64,000 bases of DNA, taken from assembly GCA_028023455.1 (NCBI GenBank), contig JAQFVV010012394.1:24134900-24198899 (forward strand). The letters are read 5' to 3'. Under the pieces are notes generated by a model. It did no database searches and was not told the origin of the DNA. It saw only the letters and a list, made by a program, of their open reading frames with translations. Shown piece after piece: positions 24,120-36,800 of this stretch (the first letter of the stretch is position 1; the number at the start of each line of letters is the position of its first letter). Source of the stretch: Epiperipatus broadwayi. Taxonomy: Eukaryota > Onychophora > Udeonychophora > Euonychophora > Peripatidae. A program made the position numbers and the translations under genes.

Positions 24120-24855
24120 AATGATGAAAGTTTGTGATCTACCAAAGACAGAACATGAAGCAGTGTAGTTCTTTTAAAGTAAAAGTGTTCTGCCTTCTCA
24201 AAGAGTGTGTATTAATAGCCATGAAATGAAGCTTTATGTTAGTGCAAGGGCACAATAGAAGTGCAACATTAAGGCATGTCAATGTTGCATAGCACTTCGA
24301 AAAGGAACCTGGTTGGAAGGCTGCAAATTGTCATTTGTCACAGCCATCTGAATCATTTATTATTATTGGAGCAAAACAACCAATTGACCATGCAATTGGG
24401 AAAAAATGATTTGGATTTGGACAAGAAGACTGTCATTGCATGAAAGCAATATTTGAGAGAATCATGTAAAGAAAGTCTGCTATCTCACCTATCCTGCAAA
24501 TTGGAGGCCCAGGAAAAATTGTAGAGGTCGATGAAACTTTATTCTGTAAACTAAAAATCAACAGGGAAGAATTCTTCCACATCAGTGGTTATTTGGTGGT
24601 TTATATAGAGAAATGAAAAAGTGTTTCATTGTTGCTATTCCAGATCTAACAGTGTCTGTTCTTCTAGATGCCATTAAACAACATGTAGCACTAGGATCCA
24701 CCATATATACTGAGTGCTGGAAGACCTACAAAAGTGATGTATTGAATGCTGCAGGTTTCCAACACTTCAAAGTGAAACATTCTTATAAATTTTATTGATC
24801 CTGCTACTGGGGCCCATACCCAAAATGTAGAAAGACTTTCGGGTTTTTTAAAATG
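24120..24855 (+). pseudogene. Merlin-type DDE transposase, decayed
   Basis: In broken forward frames I read DLPKTEHEAV and SHEMKLYV (N-terminal region), LRKGTWLEG, IGGPGKIVEVDETLFCKLK (first catalytic Asp at 24530), QWLFGGLYREMKKCFIVAIP, STIYTECWKTY, and then AHTQNVERL (third catalytic residue). These match the Merlin (IS1016-like) superfamily in order. The second catalytic position is Glu (24712) rather than the usual Asp. One-base frameshifts lie near 24575 and 24795, and stops are scattered in the first third. The coding trace ends at a fold-back element at 24858. No terminal inverted repeats could be paired with it. Confidence 0.85.
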
Positions 24856-24857
24856 TT

Positions 24858-25191
24858 GTAAATAATATTTATTTTATAAAGTGCAGACGATATTGAAATT
24901 AAACTAAGAGACTACAAACCTCTCAAGCACTTATGACTATCAACAGCCAATCATATTGTAAACACTGAGACAGAGAATTTCACAAGAAAAGAATGGTTCC
25001 ACCCTCTTCTTTACTTGTCTTTCTATATATCCAAGCCAGTGTAAAGTACTTAGATCTGAAAGCATGAATCTTAAATATCTTCACACTCAACTCACTGAGT
25101 TCAAATTACAAACATACAGTGCTTGAGAGACTTGCAGTCTTTCAGTTTAATTTCAATACCATCTGCACTTTATAAAATAAATATTATTTAC
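24858..25191. mobile_element. MITE-like element with 72-base terminal inverted repeats
   Basis: GTAAATAATATTTATTTTAT at the left end is the exact reverse complement of the right end, and the match goes on for about 72 bases with a few differences (to 24930 and from 25120). The element is 334 bases and has no open frame. It lies directly after the Merlin relic and may be inserted in it. The superfamily is not clear from the ends. Confidence 0.85.
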
Positions 25192-25251
25192 ATATATTGC
25201 TGCAAGTTATAACATCAAAAAACTACTGCATAGTAAATCGTAAGATTTCAT

Positions 25252-25474
25252 GCTGTATGTTTGTACTTTGAACTCAGTAAGTTGAGTGTGAAGATATTTA
25301 AGATTCATGCTTTCAGATCTAAGTACTTTAGACTGGCTTGGATATATAGAAAGAAGTAAAGAAGAGAGTGGAGCCACCCTTTTCTTGTGAAATTCTCTGT
25401 CTCAGTGTTTACGATCTGATTGGCTGTTGATAGTCATAAGCGCTTGAGAGTTTTGCAGTCTCTCAGTTTAATTT
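25252..25474. repeat. Partial inverted copy of the MITE
   Basis: This is the reverse complement of 24898-25122, with scattered differences, including AGATATTTAAGATTCATGCT and ATTCTCTGTCTCAGTGTTTA. Together they make a fold-back with arms of about 223 bases and a 129-base spacer. The copy lacks the outermost ends of the MITE. Confidence 0.85.
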
Positions 25475-25638
25475 TAAAATGTCATAATAAATGAGAAAAT
25501 GGGACCATTCATTGTTATCTGGATTCATGCTTAGGTGAATTCCTGTGGCAACAATTGCTTCATAATGAAGATCTATTCCATGCAATTAATATACCATCAA
25601 TCTAAATTTTACAATTTCTAAATTATAATCTGCTAATT

Positions 25639-25890
25639 TCTGCCATCTTTGCTGCAACCACCATTACTTAATCTTTCCTTACTATTTAAGTGTGTTAAAA
25701 TCTGTTCGAAAATGCTTCAAAATTCTGCCATCTTTGCTATATTTTTTACACCAAATAACCATCATTGCTTAATCTTCTGTTACTATTCAAGTGTGTTCAA
25801 AGCTTCAAAATTCTGCCATCTTTGCTGTATTTTTTTACACCAAATAACCACTGTTACTCAATCTTCTGTTACTATTTAAAATGTAAACTC
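25639..25890 (+). repeat. Three-unit tandem repeat, about 86-base period
   Basis: TCTGCCATCTTTGCT begins each unit (25639, 25724, 25812), followed by an ACCA(C/T)...TTACTATT block. The open frame across it is a by-product of the repeat. Confidence 0.85.
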
Positions 25891-25959
25891 TAAATCAAAA
25901 TAATGTTCTTCTTAATGGATTTTTATATTGAACACATTCAAGTATCTACAACAAATGAT

Positions 25960-26950
25960 TGGAAGGACTTTGGTAATTATTTTTTGTGTATTGCTTTTTT
26001 ATGTTGATTATCATTTTTTGTGTATTGCTTTTTAATTATTTAAATGTTATTGATCAATTTAGATATGCCATAATTTGAAAGCCAGAGAACAATTAATTGC
26101 TTTAAAGCTAAATAATTTGAGATTTTGTTTTTTAAGTGTTTAGTATATTTTTTGAAAATCTACACCAACTTAATTTGTCAATTTCAGTTACTTTGGGGAG
26201 AGGGGTGGATTTTACATTGATAATTATTTTTTGAGTATTGTTTTTAATTATTTAAATATTATTGCTGAATTTATATATGCCATAATTTGAAAGCCAGAGA
26301 ACAATTAATTGCTTTTGATTATGATAATAGATGAAGATTTACAAATGTTGAAAGGTAAATAATTTGATGTTTTTGTATTTCCCACTCTCTCTCTGCCATG
26401 TTTCTTAGTTGGGGGAGGAGATGGTAATTATTTTTTGTATATTGCTTTTTGATTATTTAAATATTATTGCTGAATTTAGATATGCCATAATTTGAAAGCC
26501 ACAGAGCAATTAATTGCTTTCTAATATCATCGTAGATGCATATTTATGTTGAAAGGTAAATAATTAGATGTACTTGGATTTCCTGCTCTTTGTCTACCAT
26601 GTTTCTTACTTTGTGGATTTTCACCAATTTCTTTTTTTAAGCATTTGAATTATTATATACTTTTCTTTGTTTTTTTTTTTAATTTGTATTTTCGATGGAT
26701 TCCTTGTATTTGTATTGCCTCAGGCACTTTTACTTTTTAATTTCAGTGAAGAATTTGCTGAAATTAACTACTTATGAGGGGTATGTCTTTGTTGTATTTT
26801 CACCAATTTTTCTTTTTTTTTTCATTTGAATTTTATAGCATTTTCTTGCTTTTTTTATAATTTGTACTTTTGATGCATTTCTTGGATATATATTACATCA
26901 GGCATTTTATTTGTCAATTTTCAGCCACTTTTGTATATAAATTAATCACT
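25960..26950 (-). repeat. Inverted satellite-like array
   Basis: Units begin near 25976, 26223 and 26429 with ATTATTTTTTG. Each contains TTATTTAAATATTATTG, ATATGCCATAATTTGAAAGCC and CAATTAATTGCTTT. They are reverse complements of the 21-23 kb repeats. Weaker related sequence goes on to about 26950. The Merlin relic and fold-back lie between the two oppositely oriented arrays. Confidence 0.8.
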
Positions 26951-27513
26951 TAAAAGCTTCGGGATGGTTCTATTGGTGGTAGTAAGGTCCTTCCACAACC
27001 ACCAAAAAATGTATACAATAAATGTTATCTAAAATAATCAATTAGATATTTTCAAGGCAATTTCTACTCAACAATATTAGTAATTTAATTTCTAAATTGC
27101 CTCTAATATAGTACACTATAATGTACTGGTTGAAATTGTATGTTAACTCAACATGATTCACACCCTGGATAAAAGTAACTTGAATCTAACCATATGCGAG
27201 ACAAAGATAAAGAATACTTATGGATTCTGCCCTGTTTACCCACTCTTAAAATCAGCAAACTAATTAACAACATTTTCGAGGCAAGCAATTAATCTTTTCT
27301 ACACTCCATCCCACTAGCATCAATGGTAAAGCATGGATCTCAACTAATTCGTATGTCTAACTCTAATTATTAACTTTAATTAGACTATTTATTTAATTAA
27401 ATATAAAATGGTATGTGTGTGACCTTGAGTCCTCAGATAGCAGCACAATAATTAATTAGAAGATACTAATTTTAGAATGAAGGAATAGAGATGAACCACA
27501 GGTAGCTTAAATT
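26951..27513. other. Non-coding stretch
   Basis: Less AT-rich patches at 27160-27350, possibly relics. No gene or repeat could be assigned. Confidence 0.4.

Positions 27514-27548
<35 letters not shown>
27514..27548. repeat. (CA)n(TA)n microsatellite
   Basis: About ten CA repeats followed by TA repeats, directly adjoining the 5' edge of the Penelope-like fragment. Confidence 0.9.
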
Positions 27549-28400
27549 GCTTATAGAGGAATTAAATAAGTTGAATGGCTTGAAATGGGCTATTGAAAAA
27601 GAACAGGACAATAAAATTAACTATTTAGATTTAATGATCACAAGAGATAACAGTATATTAAATTATAAACTAATAATTAAGCCACTGCAAAAAAGAGGAT
27701 ATATAAATTGTAAATCAAAAGTACCAATGATGCATAAGATGGCAAGTTTTAAATATTTTTTGTTTCGGAATGAAAAATTATGTCGTTACCAAAGTGATAA
27801 ACTGAAAAATATTGAGATATTTGCCAAGGAATTGCTTGATGTTGGTTATAAAATGGAACAAATAAACAATATTTTATGTCAATTTTAAAAAAAAATATTA
27901 TAATTTAAAAGAAATGAAGATTAATAGTAAAAAATGGATATATATTCCATTTATTTCAAATCCACAAGTAAAATTTTTTAAGTATTTATGTAAGAATGTT
28001 TTTAATGTTTCAATCTATGTTCCAAACAATATTAATAAATTAGTCAATAATTCTAAGGATGTCATACCTGTCAAGCAAAAAAATAATGTCATATATCAAA
28101 TTTTTTGTGATTGTATGCTGTCATATATAGGTGAATCTAGGTGCAGTATTGAGAAAAGATTGAAGGAACATGAATTGTTATATAAGCATGTAAAAAATAA
28201 AAATAATGGTGATTTAATATCTCCTTCAGTTTTCTTTGATCATGAAAAAACATGTAAATATAAATTTTAATTTAATTTTGAAAATGTGAAAATTCTTCAT
28301 GAAGAGAGAAACCATAGTAAAAGAAAAATTAAAGAGGCAATTTTTATAAACAGGAATAAAATGCATTTAATAAATTGACAAGCTTCTAACATTAAAATAC
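27549..28400 (+). pseudogene. Penelope-like element, 5'-truncated, with GIY-YIG endonuclease
   Basis: The first frame (27547-27888) reads NYLDLMITRDNSILNYKL and HKMASFKYF, matching the post-catalytic part of a Penelope reverse transcriptase. The second (27914-28270) reads VIYQIFCDCMLSYIGESRCS and EKRLKEH, a GIY-YIG endonuclease with the catalytic-type Tyr, Arg and His-containing segment. Past the stop at 28270, the frame resumes with FNFENVKILHEERNHSKRKI. The two frames are separated by a stop at 27888 and a short gap. Reverse transcriptase motifs A-C are absent, so the copy is truncated. It begins right at a (CA)n(TA)n tract. Confidence 0.85.
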
Positions 28401-31400
28401 AAGCTTTGTGGAATTTGAATTGATGATGTTTGCTTCTGCTTTTGGTTTTTGAATTTAATGGCAGTTGAGGCAGGTTATAAAGTAACCGAAAGTACTTCTG
28501 TGGATTTTAAGGATTGTTTGTAATTGTTTTTAAACCGTTAAAAATATTATTTCAATTATAGTTACAATATTGTTTTTAATTAATGGATATTTTATTTATT
28601 TTACATATATATATAATAAAACATTTTATAATTTATCTAATGTCTCTGATTTGATTTCATAAAATTATTTAATAAAAGTTTTTACTCTATCATTTATTAT
28701 GCCTCTGGCAAGAGAGTGGTATAGTTTATATGCCAATCTAACAAGAGTAAATGATTATCGATTTGTGGCAGATGCCCGCCCAAGTCTGAGATATAGGAAT
28801 AGATATTTTTAAAAAGCTATGATAAATGTAACTTTATTCTGATTGATTTTATTTTAAGAGAGAAATGATTAACTCAAACTATAGGGATTGCTGTTGGAGA
28901 GAGTGATACATTTAAAATATAAATGGATCGCGATATTCGCCAATAAATATTTCAAGCTTTAAAATACATAAATCAGTCAATACATGGTCAATCCACCATA
29001 ATGTGCTCAGACAAAGGAGAGTTAACAAATCCCTGTATTCAATATTGCATCACTAGCATAGACTCAATTTACTTGCCCTGTTCCCGTGATGCCAAGAAAT
29101 AAAGAAAGAATAGTCTGCGCCATTGGCAAACCTAAAATATTACAAGTGAAAGAATGAAAATCGCCAAGGCTAGGTAAGCTCTGTTTTCCCTGGATCTTCC
29201 CATTTCAGCTTTCATATCCTGACAAGAAAATGGATGGCCAGTGAAATTATCACGTGGTCTAGTTATGATTTAGCAGTCACAAAGAACAAAAGACAAGTAA
29301 TTAAGCAAAATACCAGCAATGCAAAATCTGAGGACTGGAAAATATATTTTAGCATTTGAATATATAATTGTGCTGAGCTATAAAGATTACATAAATGCAT
29401 ACAGATTGATCAAGATCAGACAAACAAGAATAAGTATTAATTAGTATTATGAATATTTGTAATTAGCAAACCGTCTCTCCCTTCAACACAAAATCCCATT
29501 AACATTTAAAATGACATTCTATTTCTCTCTTATTATTTAACACAAATCTAATTTTCTAAACTCCCCTTCCTTTCACACTTTAAAAATGAAATAGTTTAAC
29601 TAATTCTCATACTTGAATCTCACATCTCCCCACAACTAAATCATATACACACAAATATAAAAAAGGCACAATAATATAGAATGGTTTCATCTCGACAAAA
29701 CAAAAGTTGCTCCAACTATTTATCTTTCAAAGCTAGAACAGTATTCATTTTTAATTACTGACAAATGTTGGTCAGGAAATAGGCAGAAAAATATTTATTT
29801 GAGAAACAAAAATAGCATATATTCATTTTATTTAAGTAATTAATAACAATATTTTCTAAACTGCATTAGAAGGAAGTTTAGCATTAAGAAGAGGCATAAT
29901 TTTAAAATAGATAGAAAGAGAGCAAAGACATAGATTTTAAGAAATAGAAAGAGTAGTTTACAGACTATTAAATTAAATATTTTAAATTACATTTAAATTA
30001 CATTATGGGGATTACATTTTAGAATATATTAAAATTTAGCAGGGTTACATTACTGGGTCACTGGAGTTTTAGAAGAATAAATTAGGTGGTTAGAAATTAA
30101 CAAATTGGAGTCGTATTACCTAATTTATTAAGAGACCATGTGGAAGTTAGAATCCCACTATGAAAACTGAATTTTCTCACAGGCATAGCTAGCTATGAAT
30201 TGAATAAAAGAGTTCAACAGTTAATTCATTTTGATGAATTTTCTCTGGCATGAGGTATTGGACGATCATCTTTGGGACAGTGGGAGATGGGCAAGTTAAA
30301 ACCTGTCTACCCAACTACCATGCTTTCAGACGTTTATATCATTATTTTAAAATTATGGCTGATGTAGATTTGCCAGGCAATGGCTGACAAAATCTGGGAC
30401 TGGACTGGCTTCAATTGTTCTCTTTGGCTATTTATACCTTTTTTAGCTATTTTTGGGAAATTCCTTTTTTCATATGCTCCAGGCTAAGTGGCAATGTTTG
30501 GAATATCTAGAGTATATTGGTATTGTATTCTTGAGATCAACCTTTGTGATAAACCCAATGATTTGCTTCAAATCAATTTTTAATTAAATGTAGATTTCCA
30601 GAATTTATATTTTAAATTATCTTTTCTAGTTTAATTTTACTTTAATTAGAAAATCCATTACCATTTTGTCAATGGATTTTCTTTTGTTTGACACTACAGA
30701 ATGTTAGGAAGGTTTATCATGAAAGCAAATCTCCAGAATAAAATACTTAAAAAAAATATCACATTAAAATTTATATATTGATTTTTATAAAAGTTTCCAT
30801 CTGTAATTATATATATATATATTTATCTAAAAGTTTCCATCTGTAATTATATATATATATATTTATCTGGGCCCCTCTAATATTTATAATAAAACCTTTT
30901 AATAGAAAATTAATACTTTAATAACTTATTTACTGGCCTAAAATTGAAATGTAGATAAAATGTCAGACGGAAAGTTTTACAAACATTGTAACACGTGTGG
31001 ATCAGGTTTGATCTTTGTCTAGTAATCTAGAAAGAGGTGAAGCATGGATCTGGCCTACAGATCCATCTGCTTCAATAATATTATATTTTATAACAAAATT
31101 ATTGAAAATAAAATCAAGAATAAAAAAATTCTTTTTTCTCACTTTTTTTAAACAAAAAGAGAATTCATTCCATCTCTTTGTTCAGCATTACTAAAGTAAC
31201 CATATTGACAAGTCAAAGGTCCTTGTGAATTCTTGACTTCTCCTCACTATTTTATAGCAACACATTTAAACTTATGTAAAACATTTTAAGAACAAACACA
31301 AACAATAATTATATACCAGTTTTAGAGCAGATCTTTACATGTTTAAAAATAAATGCACCTAAATATATTCTGGGACAGTATAATAATGAAATATTTTAAT

Positions 31401-33670
31401 GAATATTTAAAATAATTTCTAATATTTCCTATGCTAAAACTTTAGAATATGTAAAGTCAATATATGAGTAAGCTTCACTTCAACTCAATCTTTCATCTTA
31501 TTTTTATTTAGTAGTTTTATATTTGAAATACACATAAATAATTCAGGTAATCCTATGGTACTGCAATATATCATTTTTCTTATTATTAGTCATTATTAAA
31601 GGATTAAACACTTTTCTGTTATGTTTTATCTTTTTAATATTTTGCTTATGACAAAATAATTTTATTGATTATGATAAGATATATTTTTCATCTCTATAAT
31701 CTTTTATCTTATAGAAGAACAGAATAAATATTTGCTATTATATTCAACTGTTCTATAACTTATTAATTATATGATATTTTTCTTTTTTTAATTTTACAAA
31801 GTTAACTATAACATATCAATTATTTAATTTACAAAAGAATTATTTCCATCTAGACTTACAATTTTTCATGAAGTATTTATTTTAGAATTCAATAAATTAA
31901 TTTTGAAAGTTTATAAATTTATAGCTCTGTATTTTATACTTTTCTGTCTTAATACATTACTAATGAAATTGTTTAACCTGATAAAGATAATCAAATGTTC
32001 TCTTATGTGAAAACAGTTATAGTTTCCTTTAAGTAACTGTAGTTTATATTTCTTTTTCATAGTTTTTCTAAATGATAATATCATTAACTGTTTTTTTTTT
32101 TAAATTTCTTTAGCTATCATTTTAATTATGATTTGATGTCCAAAAATTTAATTAGGTCAGGATGAAAAAACTTGGTTCAACTGTCTCCTTTATTTTAAAT
32201 ATCACCATTAAAATATGTTATAATTGGACAATTTTGTGAACAATAATTTAAGCATAAGAAGTAGGGTTTATTGTGTGAGTCTAGAAGGGCAGGTGAATTT
32301 TATATCACTGCACATCTGGAACCATAAAAACCCACTCACCTATCCATATGTTTATACTTGAATGTTTAAAAATCATATGCACTGAATCAATGGTATGGGT
32401 GTGGATGCGCTTAGCATGCCCTGACACTCCCTAAATTTGTTTGTAACAATTCTTGTTGATTGCATTGTAATATCCAAACGTATGCCTCTTGAATAAAGCC
32501 ATTTGAAAGTAAAATATGTTATATCATTATTGAGTTTACTAATTATTGTTTTTACTGGTTTTATAAAATAAAATATAGTATATACAAGCACTTTAACATG
32601 CTTGGTAAAGAAGCTGTTTGTGGTAACAAAAACAATCATAGTAAATTAATCCATGCCTAGTACTTTTGAGGTTTTGTCCCTCATATTCATGGCCAAAATA
32701 GATTTTAAATCATTGCTGTGATAATGATAAATGATAATGTATGTAAATGCATATGTAAATTTTCTTGTCCATTTTATTGAGATAGCAAAACACATGTCAT
32801 GTCTATTGTTCATGTTTCTTTAATCTTCCTTTTACAATTGTTAGCTTCAGCACTCACTGTTTTGGGATTGGCAGATTAAAAATTTATAATTTTTAAAAAA
32901 TTAAATGAAACAATAGTTCCTTTACTTTTAATGAATGGCTTTTCTTTTTCTCTCCTGGTTTGTCTGCTATTTTGCCTTATATACTCTAGACAATTTAATG
33001 TCAAAAAAACTAATTAATTAAATTTCATTGGTCAATGTTGAAAATCAACTAGTAAATTTTCAAATAATTATCCTACTGTCTACATTATGAAAAAATTAAA
33101 ATTTATAAATATTTTTAAAAACTAAATTAAATTGATTAACTTGTAAAATTGAAATTTAAAATATAATTATGATTTTAATTAGCTTGTACTATTAATTGTC
33201 TTTAAATAAGAAGTTTAGTAATAATACTTGTATTTAAAATATGTTATTGTTATTATAGTTTTAAAATAAATTATTATATTGCATTAAATACTTTTTTTCT
33301 TTCCTAAAATTCTACAGAATCGTACATGCATGTTTTAAAAGGTCACTATCTTTTAAATAAACCAAGATTGAATTTATTGCTATTGCAATTTTTATCAAAC
33401 CTAATAAATTTAAATAAGCAAATATGTTTGTATTGATTAAAACAATTATATTGAAATTGTATAACTGTTTATAAAATAAATAATTATAAATAAAGAATGT
33501 GTATTAATATCTCCATCGAATTCCATATTTAAACTTGATACATGAAGTTATTTGTACATATAATATATCAAAATTTATAGCATTACAATTGTCTAGTCTT
33601 TAATTTTAAAATTTTGGGCCATAATATACATTTTATATCTGACTTTCAATACAGACAAACAATCAGCCTA
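28401..33670. other. AT-rich stretch with unassigned relics
   Basis: Patches at 28.85-29.4 kb and 30.2-30.55 kb are less AT-rich and look like old insertions. In the first, forward KTRKWMAS and ITWSSYDLAVTKNK read like a former protein, with no family recognised. The rest is plain AT-rich sequence apart from the short tandem repeat at 30.8 kb. A minus-strand frame at 32373-32639 shows no motif. Confidence 0.4.
30789..30868. repeat. Exact 40-base tandem duplication
   Basis: Two identical 40-base units, AAAGTTTCCATCTGTAATTA followed by AT repeats and TTATCT. Perfect identity suggests recent slippage. Confidence 0.9.
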
Positions 33671-33858
33671 AATAAAAAGAGAAAGGGTGAGATGGGAGGA
33701 AACAAAAATCAGAATGTGAGAGAGGAGGGGAAAGGGATAAGAGAATGAGAGACAGAGAAAAGAAGAGGAGGATGAGAGGATAAAATAATGAGAAAGCAAG
33801 AGAGAGGAGAGAAATAAAGGGGGAGAAACTAGGAAAAGAGAAATAAATAAATAAATAT
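33671..33858 (+). repeat. Polypurine tract of about 190 bases
   Basis: The plus strand is nearly all A and G, with few pyrimidines, in GAGA- and GGGAG-like runs ending in AAAT repeats. Such tracts can form triplex DNA. The minus-strand open frame across it, rich in Ser, Leu and Phe, is a by-product. Confidence 0.9.
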
Positions 33859-33859
33859 T

Positions 33860-36800
33860 CAGAGATTCTTCAGCTAGACACAGCAGCATTACAATAAAAT
33901 TTACAAAATGATAGTACACCAAGATCTATAACAAGATGGAGGAAAAATCAGATGGATTCATTCTATCTTTTCAGAAAGACATTATTTTGTATTTGGAAAG
34001 TGAAAGTATTCGTTTATAGTTAAATCTACAAAGCACATGTGCATTAGCTTATTGGCTTATTAATATTACAGTTTATAATACTGTCACATAAACAGGGCAT
34101 AATAATAATTTAAAATAAATTATTAAGGAAAGTTTTTACTTTTCAAATATTTATAAGACTTAACTTTTCATCAAATGATATTATCTGGGTTACACCAAGT
34201 TTTTGAGTAAAACAAAAAAAATCTACTAAAATTTCTTGTCTCATATTTTGAAATAAACTCTATCCTTGTTATTGCTTCTGATAGCATGATTTGTAATAAA
34301 TTAAATGAAACAAATACCACAAGATGTGCTCTTTTTCTAGAACAGGTAATAAATAAGAAATTCTAATTCTACACTAGTACTACTGAATGTTATGATTTAG
34401 AAAATTTTGTAAATCACTGCACAAAACAACAAGAGTAAATGATCACATCACAGGACTCCTACTATAACTCTTGTGAAATGAACTAATATGAAGTTGTCTA
34501 TTAAGAAAATGAATAGGTGAATGGATAAATGAATGAAATCCTCACTTACTATAGGAGGCAAACACTTAACTTGAAATGACCACATCCTACTACAAGATAA
34601 TAATATTTATCAAAATTATAAAAAAAAAATTACTTAAATATTTAATTACATAGTTAAAATATTCAAAATTTAGACTAATTACAGCCTTTTATCCTGTGCA
34701 TTACTCGAGATGGAAAAAACAAGGGTACTTTTTATGTCATTCCACCTTCCCACAGACAACTTTAATAAGCAACTAAATGTAAACTAGACCTTAACATTAA
34801 AATAATAAAATAGTATGCAGTCAAAATAGAATGAATAATTTTCTGAATTGTCAAATTATTTTCACTTTATAAACGACAATCTTCTAACTTAGAAGATGAC
34901 ATAGTTTAAAATACTTCTTAAACAAACTATTACTTTGGTGTCTGGAAATATGGAATTATCTGTTACAGTAATTTTATCCAGAAATCACAATTATATGTGT
35001 AACTTTATCTTATTTCTGTGGATATAAAAGTATTCTTTATGACATTAATTAAATGAAATAATTAACATTGTGAATCCAAGACAATAAACAAAAATAAGCA
35101 CAAACTAAATTTATTCTAAATAAATATTCAATAAGTTTATTTACAATATAGTAAAATAAAATTTACATCAACTTGGAACAATTGCCAAGATAGCACTGTA
35201 AAAAAATGTACTTATTTTACTGACAGTATTTAACAAAATATTTTGCTTTTATACACAAACTACTAAGATTTTCTTTAAAAAAAAGGAAATTATTTCACAT
35301 AAATCACCCTATTTAACAGTTTATTTAAATGGAGAGTTTGCACTAGCCAATTTTATACATCTCCAATATAAGCAATCCCTTAACAATTTTTTTTTTGGCA
35401 CCATACAATTTATATGCTTTACACTGGATTAATCATTAGCTTATTAACATATCATTTCTCTTTATTTACTTATTCTAAATTAAAGCATTATAAAAAAATT
35501 AGTGACCAGGATTAACTGACTTATTTGCTAATGATTGATATTATTAGATGACTACAGATAAACAATAGCTGGCATATTTAAAATAACTTTCAAATTACAA
35601 ATAAAGACTTTCCTATTGTTGAAGATTTTATACTAACAAATAACCAAATAAATGAATGAAATGTATGGGACACTCATCAAAAATCATTTGCAAACATAAA
35701 ATTAAAAAATTACTGTCCATATAATATAGTTTACTAAAATGTTAAAAGTAAATGGCACACCTCCATCAGCTAAAGTTCTAGATGGATACACCAATTACAT
35801 AGCATATGTGGATTGCACCTACTGGCCATATGCTTACAAGTTAATCATTTAAAATTATTAACTGTTGTTGGTTGTTTGTGAATGATTATAGCATCATAAT
35901 AGCAGAATACAGACATTGTTACACCTTTAAGCACTAAAACAACTGAGTGCAACCTGAAGAAACCAACTCCTTCAAACCAACTTATCCTGTCATCACATAC
36001 CAGAAATACAATACAGCCTCACCTACTATGATCGAAAACTAGCTTTAAATACATCATGAGTGATAGGCCAAACATAGACTCAGCAGAGCAAACTAGCATA
36101 AATCAATAAATACATCATAAGAATAGTGGTTTCCAAACACCTACATTTGAGGCAAAAGAGGATGCCTAGACATTTTCACAGCATTTCAGGAAAACATGGA
36201 AAGACACACCAAAAAATTTAAAATCCTCTCCAGGGATCTAGGTATCTTATAAAGATGTAATAATAATCACTGAAAATAAGCTCTATAACCTCATGCAACA
36301 GAATATAATAAAGATGGGGAACGTATCCACTCCATCAAGCACAATAATAAATATAAAAAATACTATAATTAACTATAACAAGATACAAACATCATTATAA
36401 CTAACCAAGGTCATATTCAAAACTTTAATCATACTAACAATAAGCAATGTCAGAACCATCAAGTGGAATTTTTAAGTCAAAAGTCTATAAAAAATTATTA
36501 ATAAAGAAAATTAATATCATATGAAATATTTGGCACAAAATTACAATACCCACATGTATGAAGTATTCAATATCAAAATTATTATAATAAGTGGACATGA
36601 ATAATGCTGTAAATAAGCTGTGAGAATAATAATTCTCAATGCATAAAATTATTAGCAGTTATAATTACTATTGCATTGTGCAAAAATATAAATGAAAAAC
36701 TTCTGACAATTAATTACTTTGGCTATTGAGCATATAACTGAGTAACTTTAACTGAGTAAGTTCTCATTTAAAAGAATTATTGTGAGAGATAAAAATCTCC

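Noticed and set aside
28430-28530. CCGAAAG and GATGATG near the end of the Penelope fragment, checked for a hammerhead
   Set aside because: No CTGANGA core with a pairing stem II was found, so it is not a ribozyme by my reading.
32340-32400. Short potential exon before a strong donor GTGAGTGGG on the minus strand
   Set aside because: About 42 bases, phase incompatible with the neighbouring exons, and no protein signal.
33668-33922. Minus-strand frame of 84 codons rich in Ser, Leu and Phe
   Set aside because: It is the pyrimidine strand of the polypurine tract and only biased composition keeps it open.
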